Source: Plasmopara viticola
Lineage: Eukaryota; Oomycota; Peronosporomycetes; Peronosporales; Peronosporaceae
Direction: 5' to 3'
NCBI GenBank assembly: GCA_001695595.3
Contig: MBPM02000041.1
Span: forward strand, 620,001-684,000
Length of the DNA: 64,000 bases
Shown: positions 1-11,059 of the stretch, one piece after another
How positions within the stretch are numbered: the first letter of the stretch is position 1
How the letters are laid out: each line of letters starts with the position of its first letter
Program-made: the position numbers and the translations under genes
The notes under the pieces: model-generated
What the model was told of the DNA's origin: nothing
Database searches by the model: none
The model's input: only the letters and a program-made list of their open reading frames with translations

Positions 1-1689
1 AATTATTTGCTGTTGTAGCCATTTCCTCTTGAAGAAGATCGATGATCGTTAACTTCGTTGCATAGAGTTTTGCTCAAGGAAACGGTGCACATCATCCGTT
101 AGCAGAAAAACTTGCACGGATAGAATGCAGTCTTTACTTTTGTCGCTACAAGGTTGGTAATCTGGAAATGTGCGGCAGTGAAAAATCGCATAATTACAGC
201 TTGAGCATCAAGCGAGATATTTGTCTCTGCAATATGATTCCTGTGTAGTCACGAACACTTGTTGCATTGACCATCTTGGCCAAGAGACACTGACCTAGTC
301 GACGTTAGTGGCTGTACGAGCAGGACTTTTGAGCGTTTTTTAAATTTTCATTGTTTCTTAAAGCTTGCAATTGGGCAACATTTAAGCATGCAGTACTTCC
401 TTTCAAAGCAAAAAAGACAGTTGATCATCAAAGAGAACACTCTATGACGTGAGTCCAACAAACGTAAAATGCTACGTTTGATCGCGCGATAGTCTTGTGT
501 TTGACCTACATATAGTATATGCGAATGAGGCTCTGCAGTGGTCTTTCTCACATCGACTCGCCACGCTTTTTGCCGAAGGACCAAGGCCATATGCCCCATC
601 TAGCGATTGCAAGAGGTAATTTTTTTGAGAGAAATCAAACTGCTTCGTCCATAGCCACTTAAGTTTCGATGACGTTGACGACTAGTAGCTCAGTAAGCCA
701 CGATAACAAGTCGTTGCGACGAACGCAAAAGCTTTCAAGTAAAAGAACCAGCGATGCCGCCATACCTTTGTCGACGGATTCATTGTCACGATGAGGTCGT
801 GATGATCAGAGTGATGAAATCGAGTCACAAAGACGACAAAGTCACGAGGCCAAACGCGGCATCGTTTACTCGTTGCATGCTTCCCGAAGCGTTCCAACAG
901 AATGATTATACACTTCGTTGGGGAAGTGTATAATCATTCTGTTGGAACGCCCAACACGCGAATATCTACTTGACAGAAAACAAACGTCTGCTTCTTGCTC
1001 AGTCTATCTCGCTTTTTCTTCTTTATGGCATCACACTTGCGTATGTCATGCTACTAGTGAGAATATACATGCCGAACATATTTCGACTTTCGTCCTTGGG
1101 TAGACCTCTCGATAATCAACAACCATTTCGTGTCCAATAACGTTTCTTTTAGTAAAAGAGAAAAAAAGATGCGCAAATTCATATTCTAGTCTAGCTTCCT
1201 ATCTAAAAAAATAACCATCAATGCATGATCAATGCAACTTAAACCTTTTCAGTCTACGCACAACGCGGTCGCGTGACACATCGAGATAAGTGTGCCACAA
1301 TTTCATCACTCCATTAATCAATCTGCCTGAACATTCGCGGTATTGGCCTGACTTGGGGCTACGACAGACGTCTCTATATAACCTTAAAAAGTAATTAAAG
1401 TAGGATTAAAAGGATATCAGTACTTTACTAAAATCTCTTGAAACTGCGTCTGAATGCCAACTTTTTACTCTTTTCTCGCTTAAAATAATGTATAATTTTA
1501 CATTAGACCACAACCTTCGGGGTACCAAGCGGTCATAAAGCGCTGTTGAAAAGCAAGCTTAATATGAATGTGTCCATATTTTCGCAAGTATGCTTGCACC
1601 TTTTCATTTTTCGTAAAGGGCGCAGAGAAGTGAAGGAAAGAGTCGCAAGTAAAATTGCTTATATCGGCCACTTTCATATCGGGCAAATT
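1..1689. other. intergenic stretch, no gene recognised
   Basis: No convincing coding sequence is visible. Open frames are short and lack recognisable domains. The one clear structure is the perfect 28-bp hairpin at 889-950, listed separately. Base composition is AT-rich and typical of the non-genic parts of this window. Confidence 0.5.
889..950. repeat. perfect 28-bp inverted repeat (hairpin)
   Basis: Positions 889-916 and 923-950 are exact reverse complements over 28 bp, separated by a 6-nt loop (GTTGGG). The bases just outside (888 and 951) do not pair, so the ends are sharp. A perfect arm of this length in AT-rich intergenic DNA implies recent formation or selection. It could be a tiny foldback element or the stem of a small-RNA precursor; no flanking target duplication is obvious. 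Confidence 0.9.
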
Positions 1690-2230
1690 CTACTTCGACG
1701 GGTACGGCTTGAGTTTGATCATCTGGTCAATACTGGCTTCGTCCAAGTTCTCTAGATGACCTTCTTGCACCATTTCATCCAACGCGACGACGACCTTGGC
1801 ATAATTCAAAAGCAAGCTAGCTTCCGTGAGTTTCTCGTCCAATTGAGTCGTTAGCACTGCTTGCAGCACCGTCATGATTTCGTCCACTACATTGTCTCAA
1901 ACATCAGTACGCAACTCAATCTCCTACAACCAACATGCCTTTGAACGCACATATGAGCTCGTCGTACTCCTCATTGCCCGAGAGCATCAAACGAAGCTCG
2001 CCGATCTGGCGCACAACCACGTACTGCGACTCGCATACGACGAGTTGACTCTGTACCGACCCGGCGTCAGTTTTCGTCGGTTTATCGGGCCAAAGATCCG
2101 GGACTTGCAGGCAGATTTGCGCAAGTCGAGCCTCGTACTTTTTTCGAGCTTCGAGCGTCAGTTTTGGCTGAAAATATCGCGATAGAAGTACGTAGTTGGC
2201 CTCATTGCAGCATATCAAGCTGTGCAGCAT
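1690..2230 (-). CDS. adaptor-complex small subunit (sigma/zeta, longin-like), two exons
   Basis: Probable small subunit of a clathrin-adaptor or coatomer-type coat complex, acting in vesicle traffic. The ATG is at 2230. Exon 1 (2230-1951) and exon 2 (1886-1690) are joined across a 64-bp intron with GTGCGT donor and TGTAG acceptor, giving 158 aa, the usual size of AP sigma subunits (about 140-160 aa). The N-terminus (MLHSLICCNEANYVLLSRYF) has the first strand of a longin fold, and the C-terminal helix carries LLLNYAKVVVALDEMVQEG, which matches the sigma/zeta signature (…F.K....LDEM...G). It is divergent from the WD40 gene, with 119 bp between start codons. Which complex it belongs to (AP-1 to AP-5, COPI zeta, or TSET) cannot be settled by reading. 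Splice sites are inferred from consensus and frame. Confidence 0.7.
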
Positions 2231-2349
2231 CTTGGAGTGTTATTGTCCTACCGAAAACAGTCTTGACGACTTTAAGCCAATGACAAGCATGAGCTTAAAA
2301 TCTATGCGAAGCGACGCATGCATTTCCGATTTTCCGTGCTCGACGAGCG
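2231..2349. promoter_or_regulatory. 119-bp divergent intergenic promoter region
   Basis: The start codons of the sigma/zeta-like gene (2230, minus) and the WD40 gene (2350, plus) lie head to head with only 119 bp between them. Both promoters and 5' leaders must fit here or overlap the other gene. No TATA box is obvious. Confidence 0.5.
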
Positions 2350-3697
2350 ATGGATGATGGTACGAATGCAGCAACAATGAATGTATGTATGAGTAATGTA
2401 CTATTTTCACATGCTTTAGAAATCACTAAGCGGTTGGCACCTAGCGTCACGATCAGTGATTGCGCTTCCGAGGTCTTTTGCACGAGATTTTCACCGGATG
2501 GGAAATTATTAGCGGCTGGATGTGGCGATGGAGCCATTCGAGTCTTTAACGTACACGATGGCAAACTTTCGTATACGTTAATGCAACCGCAAAGCAGTTT
2601 TGGCTTTGGACTTCCATGCACGGCGATCAGGTTTCGGCCACTCACAAGCGCTACCAAGACGAAAAACGTTTTGCTCGCTGCGAGTACGTACTTTAGTTTT
2701 CCGTGTGCGTGACGTGTCTTAAATGATCGTTTCTGATTGTGCAGATTCCAACGGGTCTGTGGAGCACTGGCATATTACGTCGGGCAAGTGTCTGAATGCC
2801 ATCAGTAATAGCAAGAACCAACTCTACGCTCTGGACTATCGCGCAGATGGTGCGATGTTTGCGACGGGAGGAAAAGATCATGCTATTCGGGTCTACGACG
2901 AAACAACAAAAGCAGAGGTCTCATGCATGGATACCGGTCACGGAACGCTCACTGCCGGCCATTCGAACCGCGTCTTTTCCATCAAATTCGCTCCGGAAGA
3001 CGATCATACAATTGTGTCTGGCGGATGGGATAACACGCTTCAGATATGGGATCTACGCGTCGGGCACTCGGTGCGTGGCATCTATGGACCTCACGTGGCA
3101 GGAGATGCAGTGGATATGAATCTCCGTGGAGAAGTTTTGACTGGCTCGTGGCGTCCTGAAAACCCACTGGAACTCTGGGATTTCGGATCCGGCAAACGCA
3201 TCATGACCGTGCCGTGGAATCAGAGTGTTCGTCGCTCAGAGCCCTGTTTTATATACGCCGCACAATTCTCCAAGTTGAAAAGTGGTCAACAGCTCATTGC
3301 TGCGGGAGGAAGTGGATCGAACGAGGCCAAGGTTTTCAATCACGATGTCAATGACAAACTAATTGGGACCATTGCAGGCTTAAGTCATGGAGTATTCACT
3401 CTTGATTTTGCTGCTGTCAATGACAAAATGGTCGTAGCTGGAGCTGACGCAGCGATTCGCATCATTGATATTTACGATCATGTTCCAAATGAAAAGGGTC
3501 GGGAGCGACCTACAACTCCTTCAATAAGGTTCGTTCTCAAAGTAACTTATAAAAATGGTCAATTAATCATGTACTCTGGCTGTTTCGACAGGAATGCTTT
3601 ATTACCAAATGAAAGCTTGACGCGTACGACAGAGAGCTCTGGCGTTTCTAAAGCTCCATCCTCTCCGCTTCACAAATTAGCTGCTTACGATAAATAG
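2350..3697 (+). CDS. WD40-repeat protein, two or three exons
   Basis: WD40 beta-propeller protein, expected to be a protein-interaction scaffold; no enzyme domain is seen. Exon 1 is 2350-2683 and exon 2 starts at 2745 after a 61-bp intron (GTACGT…TGTGCAG). The frame is maintained through the join, giving 428 aa. WD repeats are visible as FSPDGKLLAAGCGDGAIRVF, YRADGAMFATGGKDHAIRVY and APEDDHTIVSGGWDNTLQIW, followed by weaker blades. A second candidate intron, 3529-3591 (63 bp, GTTCGT…TTCGACAG), is in frame whether removed or not; removing it gives 407 aa. The last codons and stop sit in a 21-bp tandem duplication (3680-3721). The family is clear; the specific orthologue is not recognised. Confidence 0.85.
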
Positions 3698-3721
3698 TTG
3701 GCTGCATACGATAAATAGTTG
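3680..3721 (+). repeat. 21-bp tandem duplication over the WD40 stop codon
   Basis: GCTGCTTACGATAAATAGTTG is followed directly by a copy with one mismatch. The unit includes the terminal codons and TAG of the WD40 gene, so the duplicate would supply a second stop in the same frame. Confidence 0.85.
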
Positions 3722-4186
3722 GACAGCTTTAGTGCGAAAAAGGCACCAACAAAAAGTATACTCTTTTTTGTGCTCCAACATGTATACACGTGATGCCAGT
3801 AATTGTAAAACGGCCCTCACTTTAAGAACACATTGCCCTTACTTACTCTACTTTAAGCTAGCTACTTATTTTTTAAACTACAATATATTGCATAGAGCAA
3901 AATTCCCAAATAGCAACCTGTACACCCTTTGGGGGACATTTGTTCCCAAATCTCGTAACATGCAGCATCAAACGAGTACTATACGAAGTTTTCCGTCCGA
4001 TGAATCACACAACGCACGGCAACATGCGAAAGTGTAGGACTACATGATGATAGCTACGACTGCAAGCACCTACCGATTGAAATGTATTTACACGTGTCTA
4101 TCTCGGGTAAAAAATGCCTTACTTGTACGTTCTACGAATAATATCAATACTACAAATTGTCAACATTAGATATTCACATTAGTCCG
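3722..4186. other. intergenic, nothing recognised
   Basis: AT-rich spacer between the 3' ends of the convergent WD40 gene (plus) and the transporter gene (minus). No domain-bearing frame is seen; it presumably holds both polyadenylation regions. Confidence 0.5.
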
Positions 4187-5753
4187 TCATAGATCACATC
4201 GGCGATTTTGGTCGTGACCACTGGCAATTCCTTTAACCTGTCCAGTGCTTTGCCCGCTGTGGTCAATGAGCCGGCTCTTGGACGACGCGTTACGCAGGGG
4301 AGTGTGCTCGTTGTCGTGGTCGTCGCAACTTTTCCGACTAAACGTGCTGTACGACCGGCCACGCGGCGAAAGTGGCATCAGCGCGCCAAAGTGGCCAGTC
4401 AAGGGTGCACGGTGCGCCGTGGTCGCGCGCTCCAGGTCATCCTGATCATTGCCATCTCCTTCTCCGTGTTTTGCCAGTAAGTAGATACCCATGATGATAA
4501 CTGAGAGGCACAGGCGTTAGCTCTGTAATTTAATCGCAAGAAACGAAATGATTCTTACAAGCCAAAGCAATGGGCAAGCAAATCCAGTCGAAAAGCGTAA
4601 AGTGGGTATACTTTTCATAAAACACCACCCCACCCACGACGCTGGACTAAATAACCATAATCAAGAGACCAATGTCAGTATTCTTAAAATTTAGTCAGCC
4701 AAGTCACAAGATGACGTCCACGTACCCCAATCCAAAAGCACTGAAACATGGGAAAGACACTCAGTGTGTCCCCCTCCATAATCGCACGATTTAACAAGTC
4801 AGTTTGTAGCAACAGCGTACACACCATGCCACCCATGAACAGATACGTCGTAAAGTAGACAAACTGATTTTCGCCGCTCAACGTCAAAATGAGTAGAATT
4901 GATGCGCACTGGTAGCATAACACCGTTAAAATGACCCACTTTCCTGTACAAAACCATCCTTTTCGAACCGTACTTTGGCCATCAACACCGAGAAAGAGCC
5001 AAAGATGCCGGACGCTGTCGCGTACATGAACGGCAGCAATCGGTACTTGCTCTCATGTAAGGCTCGAGGAAGCCTCAGGATAGCTCCAATCTGTCCAAAA
5101 ATGCTTCCAAGCACGATCGTCTGCCGTATTGACCCCACCATTTGTCAATATTACAACCTCAAGCCATTAAATTAACAAGACACGTACCATTACACCCAAG
5201 TAGATTAAAAATCCCAGCTGAAAGAATTGTTTCTCTAGCTCCACGAGTGACAACTGCTCATCCGGTTGATTGGCCACGGTACTAAGCACGATGCCAATAA
5301 TAATAAACAGCGTGCCCACAACATCCGCCTTGGTCAAGACCTGGCCCAGCCACAAGTGCGCGAAAAAGACATTTGCTAATACGGTAAAGCCACCTCCTAC
5401 GGCCGCCACTAACGCCTGCGGTGCAAAGCCGAGCGCTTCAAAGTCCCCGATGGCACCTAAAAAGACGAGGACGAAACCAGTGAGCCACAATGGCCGCAAG
5501 TAGTACGTCTGTTGCTCTAAAACCGGTTTAACTTCTTCCTTCAAGGTCGTCATAGAACAGATTAAACCAACTCTTGGCACCAGAGTAAGAGCATTCGTAC
5601 CCGATCGTGAGAGAGCTTCTGCACGTTGACCCCAAGGTTTGAGAGCACGGCCGAGACAATGATGATGATGAGGCCGATCCATTTCCCTTGTTCAGTGTCA
5701 ATATCGTCTTCGCTGACTATTGCGGCGCTCAGGAAGCGCGCCACGCCGACCAT
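4187..5753 (-). CDS. NIPA-like (magnesium) transporter of the DMT superfamily, six exons
   Basis: Polytopic membrane transporter resembling NIPA proteins, which carry Mg2+ in other eukaryotes. Exons on the minus strand: 5753-5601, 5538-5188, 5120-4974, 4908-4726, 4646-4559 and 4500-4187. Introns are 62, 67, 65, 79 and 58 bp, all GT-AG, and the frame is kept throughout, giving 411 aa. The first helix reads WIGLIIIIVSAVLSNLGVNV. The second block has GDFEALGFAPQALVAAVGGG, the counterpart of the NIPA 'FAPAxLVxPLGAL' segment. Later blocks carry SGIFGSFSVLMAK and FPMFQCFWIG followed by SSVVGGVVFYEKY, matching the NIPA 'FWIxxSIVGGxxYF' region. About nine hydrophobic segments precede a hydrophilic C-terminal tail of some 90 residues rich in D, R and S. 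Substrate is inferred from family only. Confidence 0.8.
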
Positions 5754-6865
5754 TAACGTCAGATGGAGAAACAGCTAAAGATCTAAAATTACACGCGATA
5801 TTACTGACACGCGATTGGGCCGCTAAAAGATAAAGTGCGTTTTAGAAATAAGGCCAGAGAAGGAGGAGATTCGCGTGTAATGCCCGCAACACCACGTTGG
5901 GTCTTGAGACTTTCCATGCAATGGTCGCGGGACGGCATTTGCATGCCACGTCGTGCGTTGCAGTGTAGAGTCGCCGCTATCACCAGCCCCCCCTGATTGT
6001 ATGCTGCTCAATCGAGTCAAAACCTAGAAACTCCATACAATGTCAGGTCCAACGAAAGAACCTTAACAGAAGACTTTTTTGGTAATTAGGCCTCTCCATA
6101 CTAGTACAAATACGTAATCGTGAGGATGGACAGTGCGTGCGTGGCTTGTTTAACTTTGAGCGAAATGCTTTTCGTAAGTATTGCTTTATCACAGAAAAAT
6201 TACTTGGAGACACCTTTCTTGAAGAAAAGGATTAACATCCATAGTTGAGCCACGTCTGTGTATCGCAAGAGACAGAACGCCATGTAGTCCAAGTGCGCTT
6301 GTCTGCTGGTCAAAATGTCTTTTTCGTTTTATGGGTCAGTGCAGAATGGTCATGGGAATACATGGTTGTTGACCTCTCCCCTGCAAACATTGCAGCGGTT
6401 TTGGAAAAGGCAATAGGAGCTAGCTATGTGCCTCTCGAATGGACATCGGTGCAGTTGAGAATGATGCTTAACGTAGCGCGTGTTACTGGAAAGCTTTTAC
6501 CCGCTTTGCCCATTTACATAATTATACACCGATTTGGATGACGGCACTATTTTTCGTGTTCTCACTATTGCAGTAATGTAATGTACACGACATTGAGGTT
6601 GCACCAACGTATAAGTAGAGCGCGATTAAAGCACCACTGTACGTAAATTTCTACTGGAAAAGGAGCTTCTAGTATAATTTCAGAGATCCAGCAATTCGGT
6701 ATAGAATTCTCGGACCGGTCGCTCCCGTAGACAATTATGATCCAAGTTGCGTCAGGTGCTATATTTACGCAACGATTGGTACCGATATACCGATTATACG
6801 TGGACAATATCTTTTACTGAAATTAGACACACATTGATTGACTTATAGAGATGACATTTGAGATG
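5754..6865. other. intergenic, nothing firmly recognised
   Basis: Upstream of the transporter gene. A 98-residue open frame at 6245-6541 (plus) has no recognisable domain, no clear start context and no neighbour support, so it is not called. The rest is AT-rich with many stops. Confidence 0.4.
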
Positions 6866-7695
6866 GCGCTCCTTAGTTGCTGGCACAGAGTTTGTATTAG
6901 ACGCAGCCTGAGGGATGGAGGTAGCTCTCTCTGCTAGCTGGCTAAGTTTATCACATAAATGTTTGGAGGAGCTGAATCAAGTACTTATGCTGAATTATAG
7001 ATAAGAATAAACTTTGCACCAAATAAGTCATTCTTGAAGCTGATGTTTTTTATAAACCTGTACCCCTGAAGAGGGGTAAGAAGACGGCGTTCACCAAATT
7101 TTTCAGCGTGATTCCTCTAAGCAAGGTGTTATGGGATTTCGTTTTACCTGGTTGCATCTATAGTCAATTTCACATCCACACGATAACATTGACCATCTGA
7201 ATCCTCGCTAAGGCTATGTTTATCTGTCGAACGAGCAGTTCGTGCTGCTCATAAGGCTTTCTAGCTTATATAAGCGCGGGGTGATTGCATTTGTAGCCCT
7301 TCCTGCCACCAAAAAGCTCCCGACAAGGATCTTGGCGACTTTTGAGACCGGCAACGTCACCGGAGTGTCTGTACAAATCGATTGAGTTAGAGAGTCGTTC
7401 ATGGCTTGATTTGTTCGATGCATACGTACAGCGACTCGTATCTTGAGAAGACGGATTGTCGATTAAACTCACCGCTATCGAAGGTATGCAAAGAAGCACT
7501 GCCGCGCAAGTGTGGCCCATAAACATAAATGATAATCTCGATGGTCCAGATAAGTACAAGCATTACCGGCTGGACTTAAGATGACTTTCCCGTCTTTACA
7601 TGTCCAAAGGGTCACTTATGTGACCGAAATCAAAGCAAAGTCGAGACTAGTCACTTTAAATGGGTGTCAAATTTTGGCCACTACATCTACACGAG
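6866..7695 (+). repeat. composite dispersed repeat, copy 1 (segments A-B-C in order)
   Basis: Three adjoining segments, A (6866-7049), B (7065-7313) and C (7322-7695), each have a clearly related copy at 52.9-54.8 kb. There C and A are in the same orientation, B is inverted, and the order is C-B-A. Shared landmarks include GCTGAATCAAGTACTTATGC in A, CACGAACTGCTCG (inverted) in B and TTTACATGTCCAAAGGGTC in C. No long reading frame survives. The family could be a non-coding transposon or the remains of a gene family. Confidence 0.7.
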
Positions 7696-7879
7696 GTTGC
7701 AGAAGCTTATACGCAAACGTTCTCGTCGCCGACCCCCCCCCCATTACTACAAAGTTTCAAAGGAGTATGGCTTGATGAGATCGCAAAAGTCGGAGTTTTT
7801 GAGTCCTCAGTCCGCTACCCTGTGTTACCTTCAAGCTTGTTCTTCTAGAAGTTACTGAATTTTCTAGATCAGTAAAATA

Positions 7880-8030
7880 ATATTTTAAAGTCCGTTTTCA
7901 GTATCCGTAACTGTGATCTTGACCGTAATCTTTACCGTACTTTTTAGATGCCGTCAATCTACTCCTACATGCATTCGGTCGTGTAATCTTAACGCTCCCA
8001 CTCACTGCTAATGCCGTACATGCTTATGCA
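7880..8030. repeat. possible diverged LTR (downstream side of the Copia relic)
   Basis: A stretch containing TGACCGTAATCTTTACCGTAC and, about 30 bp later, TACATGCATT recurs in the same orientation at about 10,840-10,930, on the other side of the Copia coding relic. Direct copies flanking a retrotransposon body suggest old LTRs, but only some 80 bp can be aligned by eye and the LTR ends cannot be placed. Confidence 0.35.
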
Positions 8031-8959
8031 TAGATTTGGTCTTGATACCCGTTGCTTCTTGTCGATGATCAAGCATCGAAATCCTGAGTGCAATTGTAGG
8101 CATGTCCACAAGTTGACGCTTAGTGTCGGTGAAGTCAACCCTCAAGAGTCCTTTTTGCACATTCTCAAGGATAAGGTGGATTTTTATGTCCACGCTTCCT
8201 GTACGGGCGTGGTAGCTCGCGTTGCTTGTCAAGCCATGTCCTTGAATATACTCGGCTTGTGAGAAGCTCAGTGCGACGGTTCATTGGTACTTAGACCCGA
8301 ATAATCATCAATGTTAACTAACCACTCTGATACAGAGCTTGTTGCTGCCCAGTCTACATCCAATAAGCTTCGACCACGACCTGCCTTGGTAAATGGTCTT
8401 GCAATGACAAGTAGACTTCAAGTAGTGTAGCGCACGAATTGCGACGTTGTAATATTGTAATCCATAATCTTCGAGAAACCGAGAGAATTACGTGACAACG
8501 CACGCAGTGTCCGCACGAGTATACATTGTAATAAGAAGCAGAAGGGCAATGAGTGAGTAAGTGCATCTCCGAACGCCCTGCTGTAATTGCGATGTCGACA
8601 AATTAAGACCACATGATTGTCGACGTCCTTGCCACTTTTTTGGCCAAATCGCTTTACCACGCCGTCAATGTTGCGTGTATGCTTCATCATCATTGCTGTG
8701 GCTGTAACGTCGTGGTCGATCTTTGTGCCCGAGATTTTTTTGCCAGGCCGAGATCCTCTCTCTTAAAAACACTTTTCAGCATCCTCTTGATCTCTTATAT
8801 TTCTTCACTTGTATTGGCTGCAATCACCATATGAGCGCCATACAGGCATGCGTACACAAACCCTACTTTAGATTTCTTCAGGTAGACGCGTTGATCCGCT
8901 TAACAACGTTTACAACCGTTCTCTTCAAAATATGGGCAGTAGTCTTGTTCCAAGCACTT

Positions 8960-10370
8960 ACAGCTAGCTAATATCCATTAACAACCTTATTCCGCCGGTA
9001 AGTAAAGCCTCAAGCTCCCTCGACACCAACTGGAATCTCCGCGTAATAATTTCCTGGGCGTATGGGGCAGCCAAATTCGATTCTTTATGATTACATTTAT
9101 CGTAAGCAAGAACAGCTTCAGCCACAATGCTATCCTCCTTAATCCTTGAACGTTTTGGGATTGGTGTGCATTGCTTCCTTTTGCCCTTTTCTCGGCATCG
9201 GATCCATTCTTTAACATCAAGATAGGTAGTCGGGAGGACGGCTAGCATTTTGCGCGCACGCTTTGAATGTCTCCCTAATGGTTGACACACCATTGCTTGC
9301 CTTGAAACATTTCAGTAAAAGCTCAGCTTTCCTATCCATCTTCCTGTATATCTTGATCTGAAGTTCTGTACTCAGTCAGCTCAAACTGTACCGAGACCGG
9401 TAATAAGACCACCTTGACCCCTATACGTCTGATTACGGGCTCCATCTCGTCTACGAAATTGACGTTTAAGACGTCAATTTCGTATTCAAACGAATCCATT
9501 ACTTAAGTTTTTGTCGAATCGTTCACTACCCCTTCATCGTCGTTCTTTGTCACGTGTATCACTATTCCGTGTTTTGATGGGGCATTTTGTAAATGCCTCC
9601 CACTTTTTGCGCTCATTCAGTTTCACCGACAGTAATATTGATACCTTGTTACTATCCAAATCCAAACACGGTAATCCTGGGTGTCCTTGTCTTGACCAAG
9701 GAACATGCACTCGATTTTACTAGTTTCGAGCTTCGTGGGTCGACATGTGCATAATTGTGAGACCCAAATGTTCGAAGGTGATCCATCAATTGGTTTCACC
9801 TTATTACCTAATTCATACGCGGTCGTGTTCGGATGCACTGGGTTGGGTAAGCGGTTAATCAGGTAAGCTGCAGTGCTGACCGACTTTGGCCATTAACACG
9901 TTGGAACATCTTTGTAGTGTAGCATGCTCCGTGTCTATACTATAATAGTGCGGTTCATTCGTTCTGCCACGTCCTTTTGCTACTCCGTTTTGTAAGGGGA
10001 TGTGTGTTGGTGCACGATGCCGTTCGACTGGCGTACGTCTGTGACCGTCTTTTTAACAAAATGCGTTTCATTGTCCGAGCACAAGCTCATGACGTGAGCT
10101 TCCCGTTATTTCTCATACAGCGCTTTGCACAACTTGATCTCGACAACAGCTTCTCCCTTCTTCGCTAGAAAATTATCGTGACTAAATATACACAATATCA
10201 AAATAAACTTGGCACCTGTATCTTCATGGGGATCATCATGTCGGTTTGAACTTGCTCCAATATACATAGCGTCTCGACATAGAGCGTCCTGAAAACATTT
10301 CAATCGTCTGCTTACCCTCCATGCAGCCACCACACAAGATTTGATGCCAACTTTAAGCGCAGTCATACTA
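8960..10370 (-). mobile_element. decayed Ty1/Copia retrotransposon (integrase and start of RT)
   Basis: Read on the minus strand from high to low coordinates, fragments occur in Copia order. A pre-core integrase stretch lies at about 10,110-10,220 (DTGAKFIL…AKKGEA, a worn 'aKYFltFiDdfSR…kKgEa'). The integrase core end is at 9,940-10,020 (HTSPYK, then DVAERMNRTII, then SMLHYKD). The segment LINRLPNPVHPNTTAYEL lies at 9,800-9,870. KLETSKIECMFLG and DTQDYRVW lie at 9,655-9,730. A frame-shifted DAEK… stretch near 9,180-9,210 resembles the start of Copia RT. Stops and frameshifts interrupt every domain, so the element is dead. RT catalytic and RNase H regions are not recognisable. Confidence 0.7.
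9452..9484. repeat. perfect 14-bp inverted repeat inside the Copia relic
   Basis: TACGAAATTGACGT (9452-9465) pairs exactly with 9471-9484 around a 5-nt loop (TTAAG). It lies within the decayed Copia body and contains the palindrome-like GACGT/ACGTC core. Confidence 0.85.
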
Positions 10371-10779
10371 TATAAGAAGAGAAGTCTTCATTGAAATATC
10401 CTGGCTTAAAAGCCATATGCAAGCGTGTCGTAGCTCTCACCGACTATCAGCTTCCGAGTATTCCACCGTTCGTGCATCTTCTTGGCAATGAGTCCAATTC
10501 CTTGGCGTCAATTACGAGCCACGCAAGCTCTCATCATTTGCCACCGTAGTGTGCCCTACCAGCTCCCTTCTGGTGATGGCCATCTTCAAGTTAAACTCCC
10601 AATAGTTGCAGATATTCCCCTCGAGAAGACTTCAATACGCTCGGTAGTCATGGGGAAAAAAGATTCCGTAAAAAAAGGCTTTTTGCGGCTTTTAAGCAGT
10701 CGGTGAGACGGCAAGAACCGAAAAAATTATATTTAAGCCCCTTGTATCAGCCGTGGACAACCTCTAAGCCAAACATTCT

Positions 10780-10990
10780 TGATCATTCTGAATGCCACCA
10801 TATGGTCTAGGCCAATTAAATACTACCATTGAGTCCGTTCGTAAGCAACATCCGTTACTATTACGCTGACCGTAATCTTTGCCGTACTCCTTGTTCTAAC
10901 ATCAATATTCTTTTACATGCATTGATTGATGTCAATTTCACACATGGCCGCATCAAAACAACGAAAGTAATCGTAATGACTCGGTGCTCG
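10780..10990. repeat. possible diverged LTR (upstream side of the Copia relic)
   Basis: Contains TGACCGTAATCTTTGCCGTAC followed by TACATGCATT, matching the direct copy at about 7,900-7,980. Together they bracket the Copia relic as LTRs would, at roughly 70 per cent identity by eye over some 80 bp. Boundaries are uncertain. Confidence 0.35.
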
Positions 10991-11059
10991 CGCATCGCGA
11001 ATTGCACGTGCAGACTTAAGTATGCGGGCGTAGCGAGCTAGATACACACAGGTATGACA

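Noticed and set aside
6245..6541. 98-codon plus-strand frame upstream of the composite repeat
   Set aside because: No domain, no codon pattern distinguishable from background and no supported start; possibly a gene scrap.
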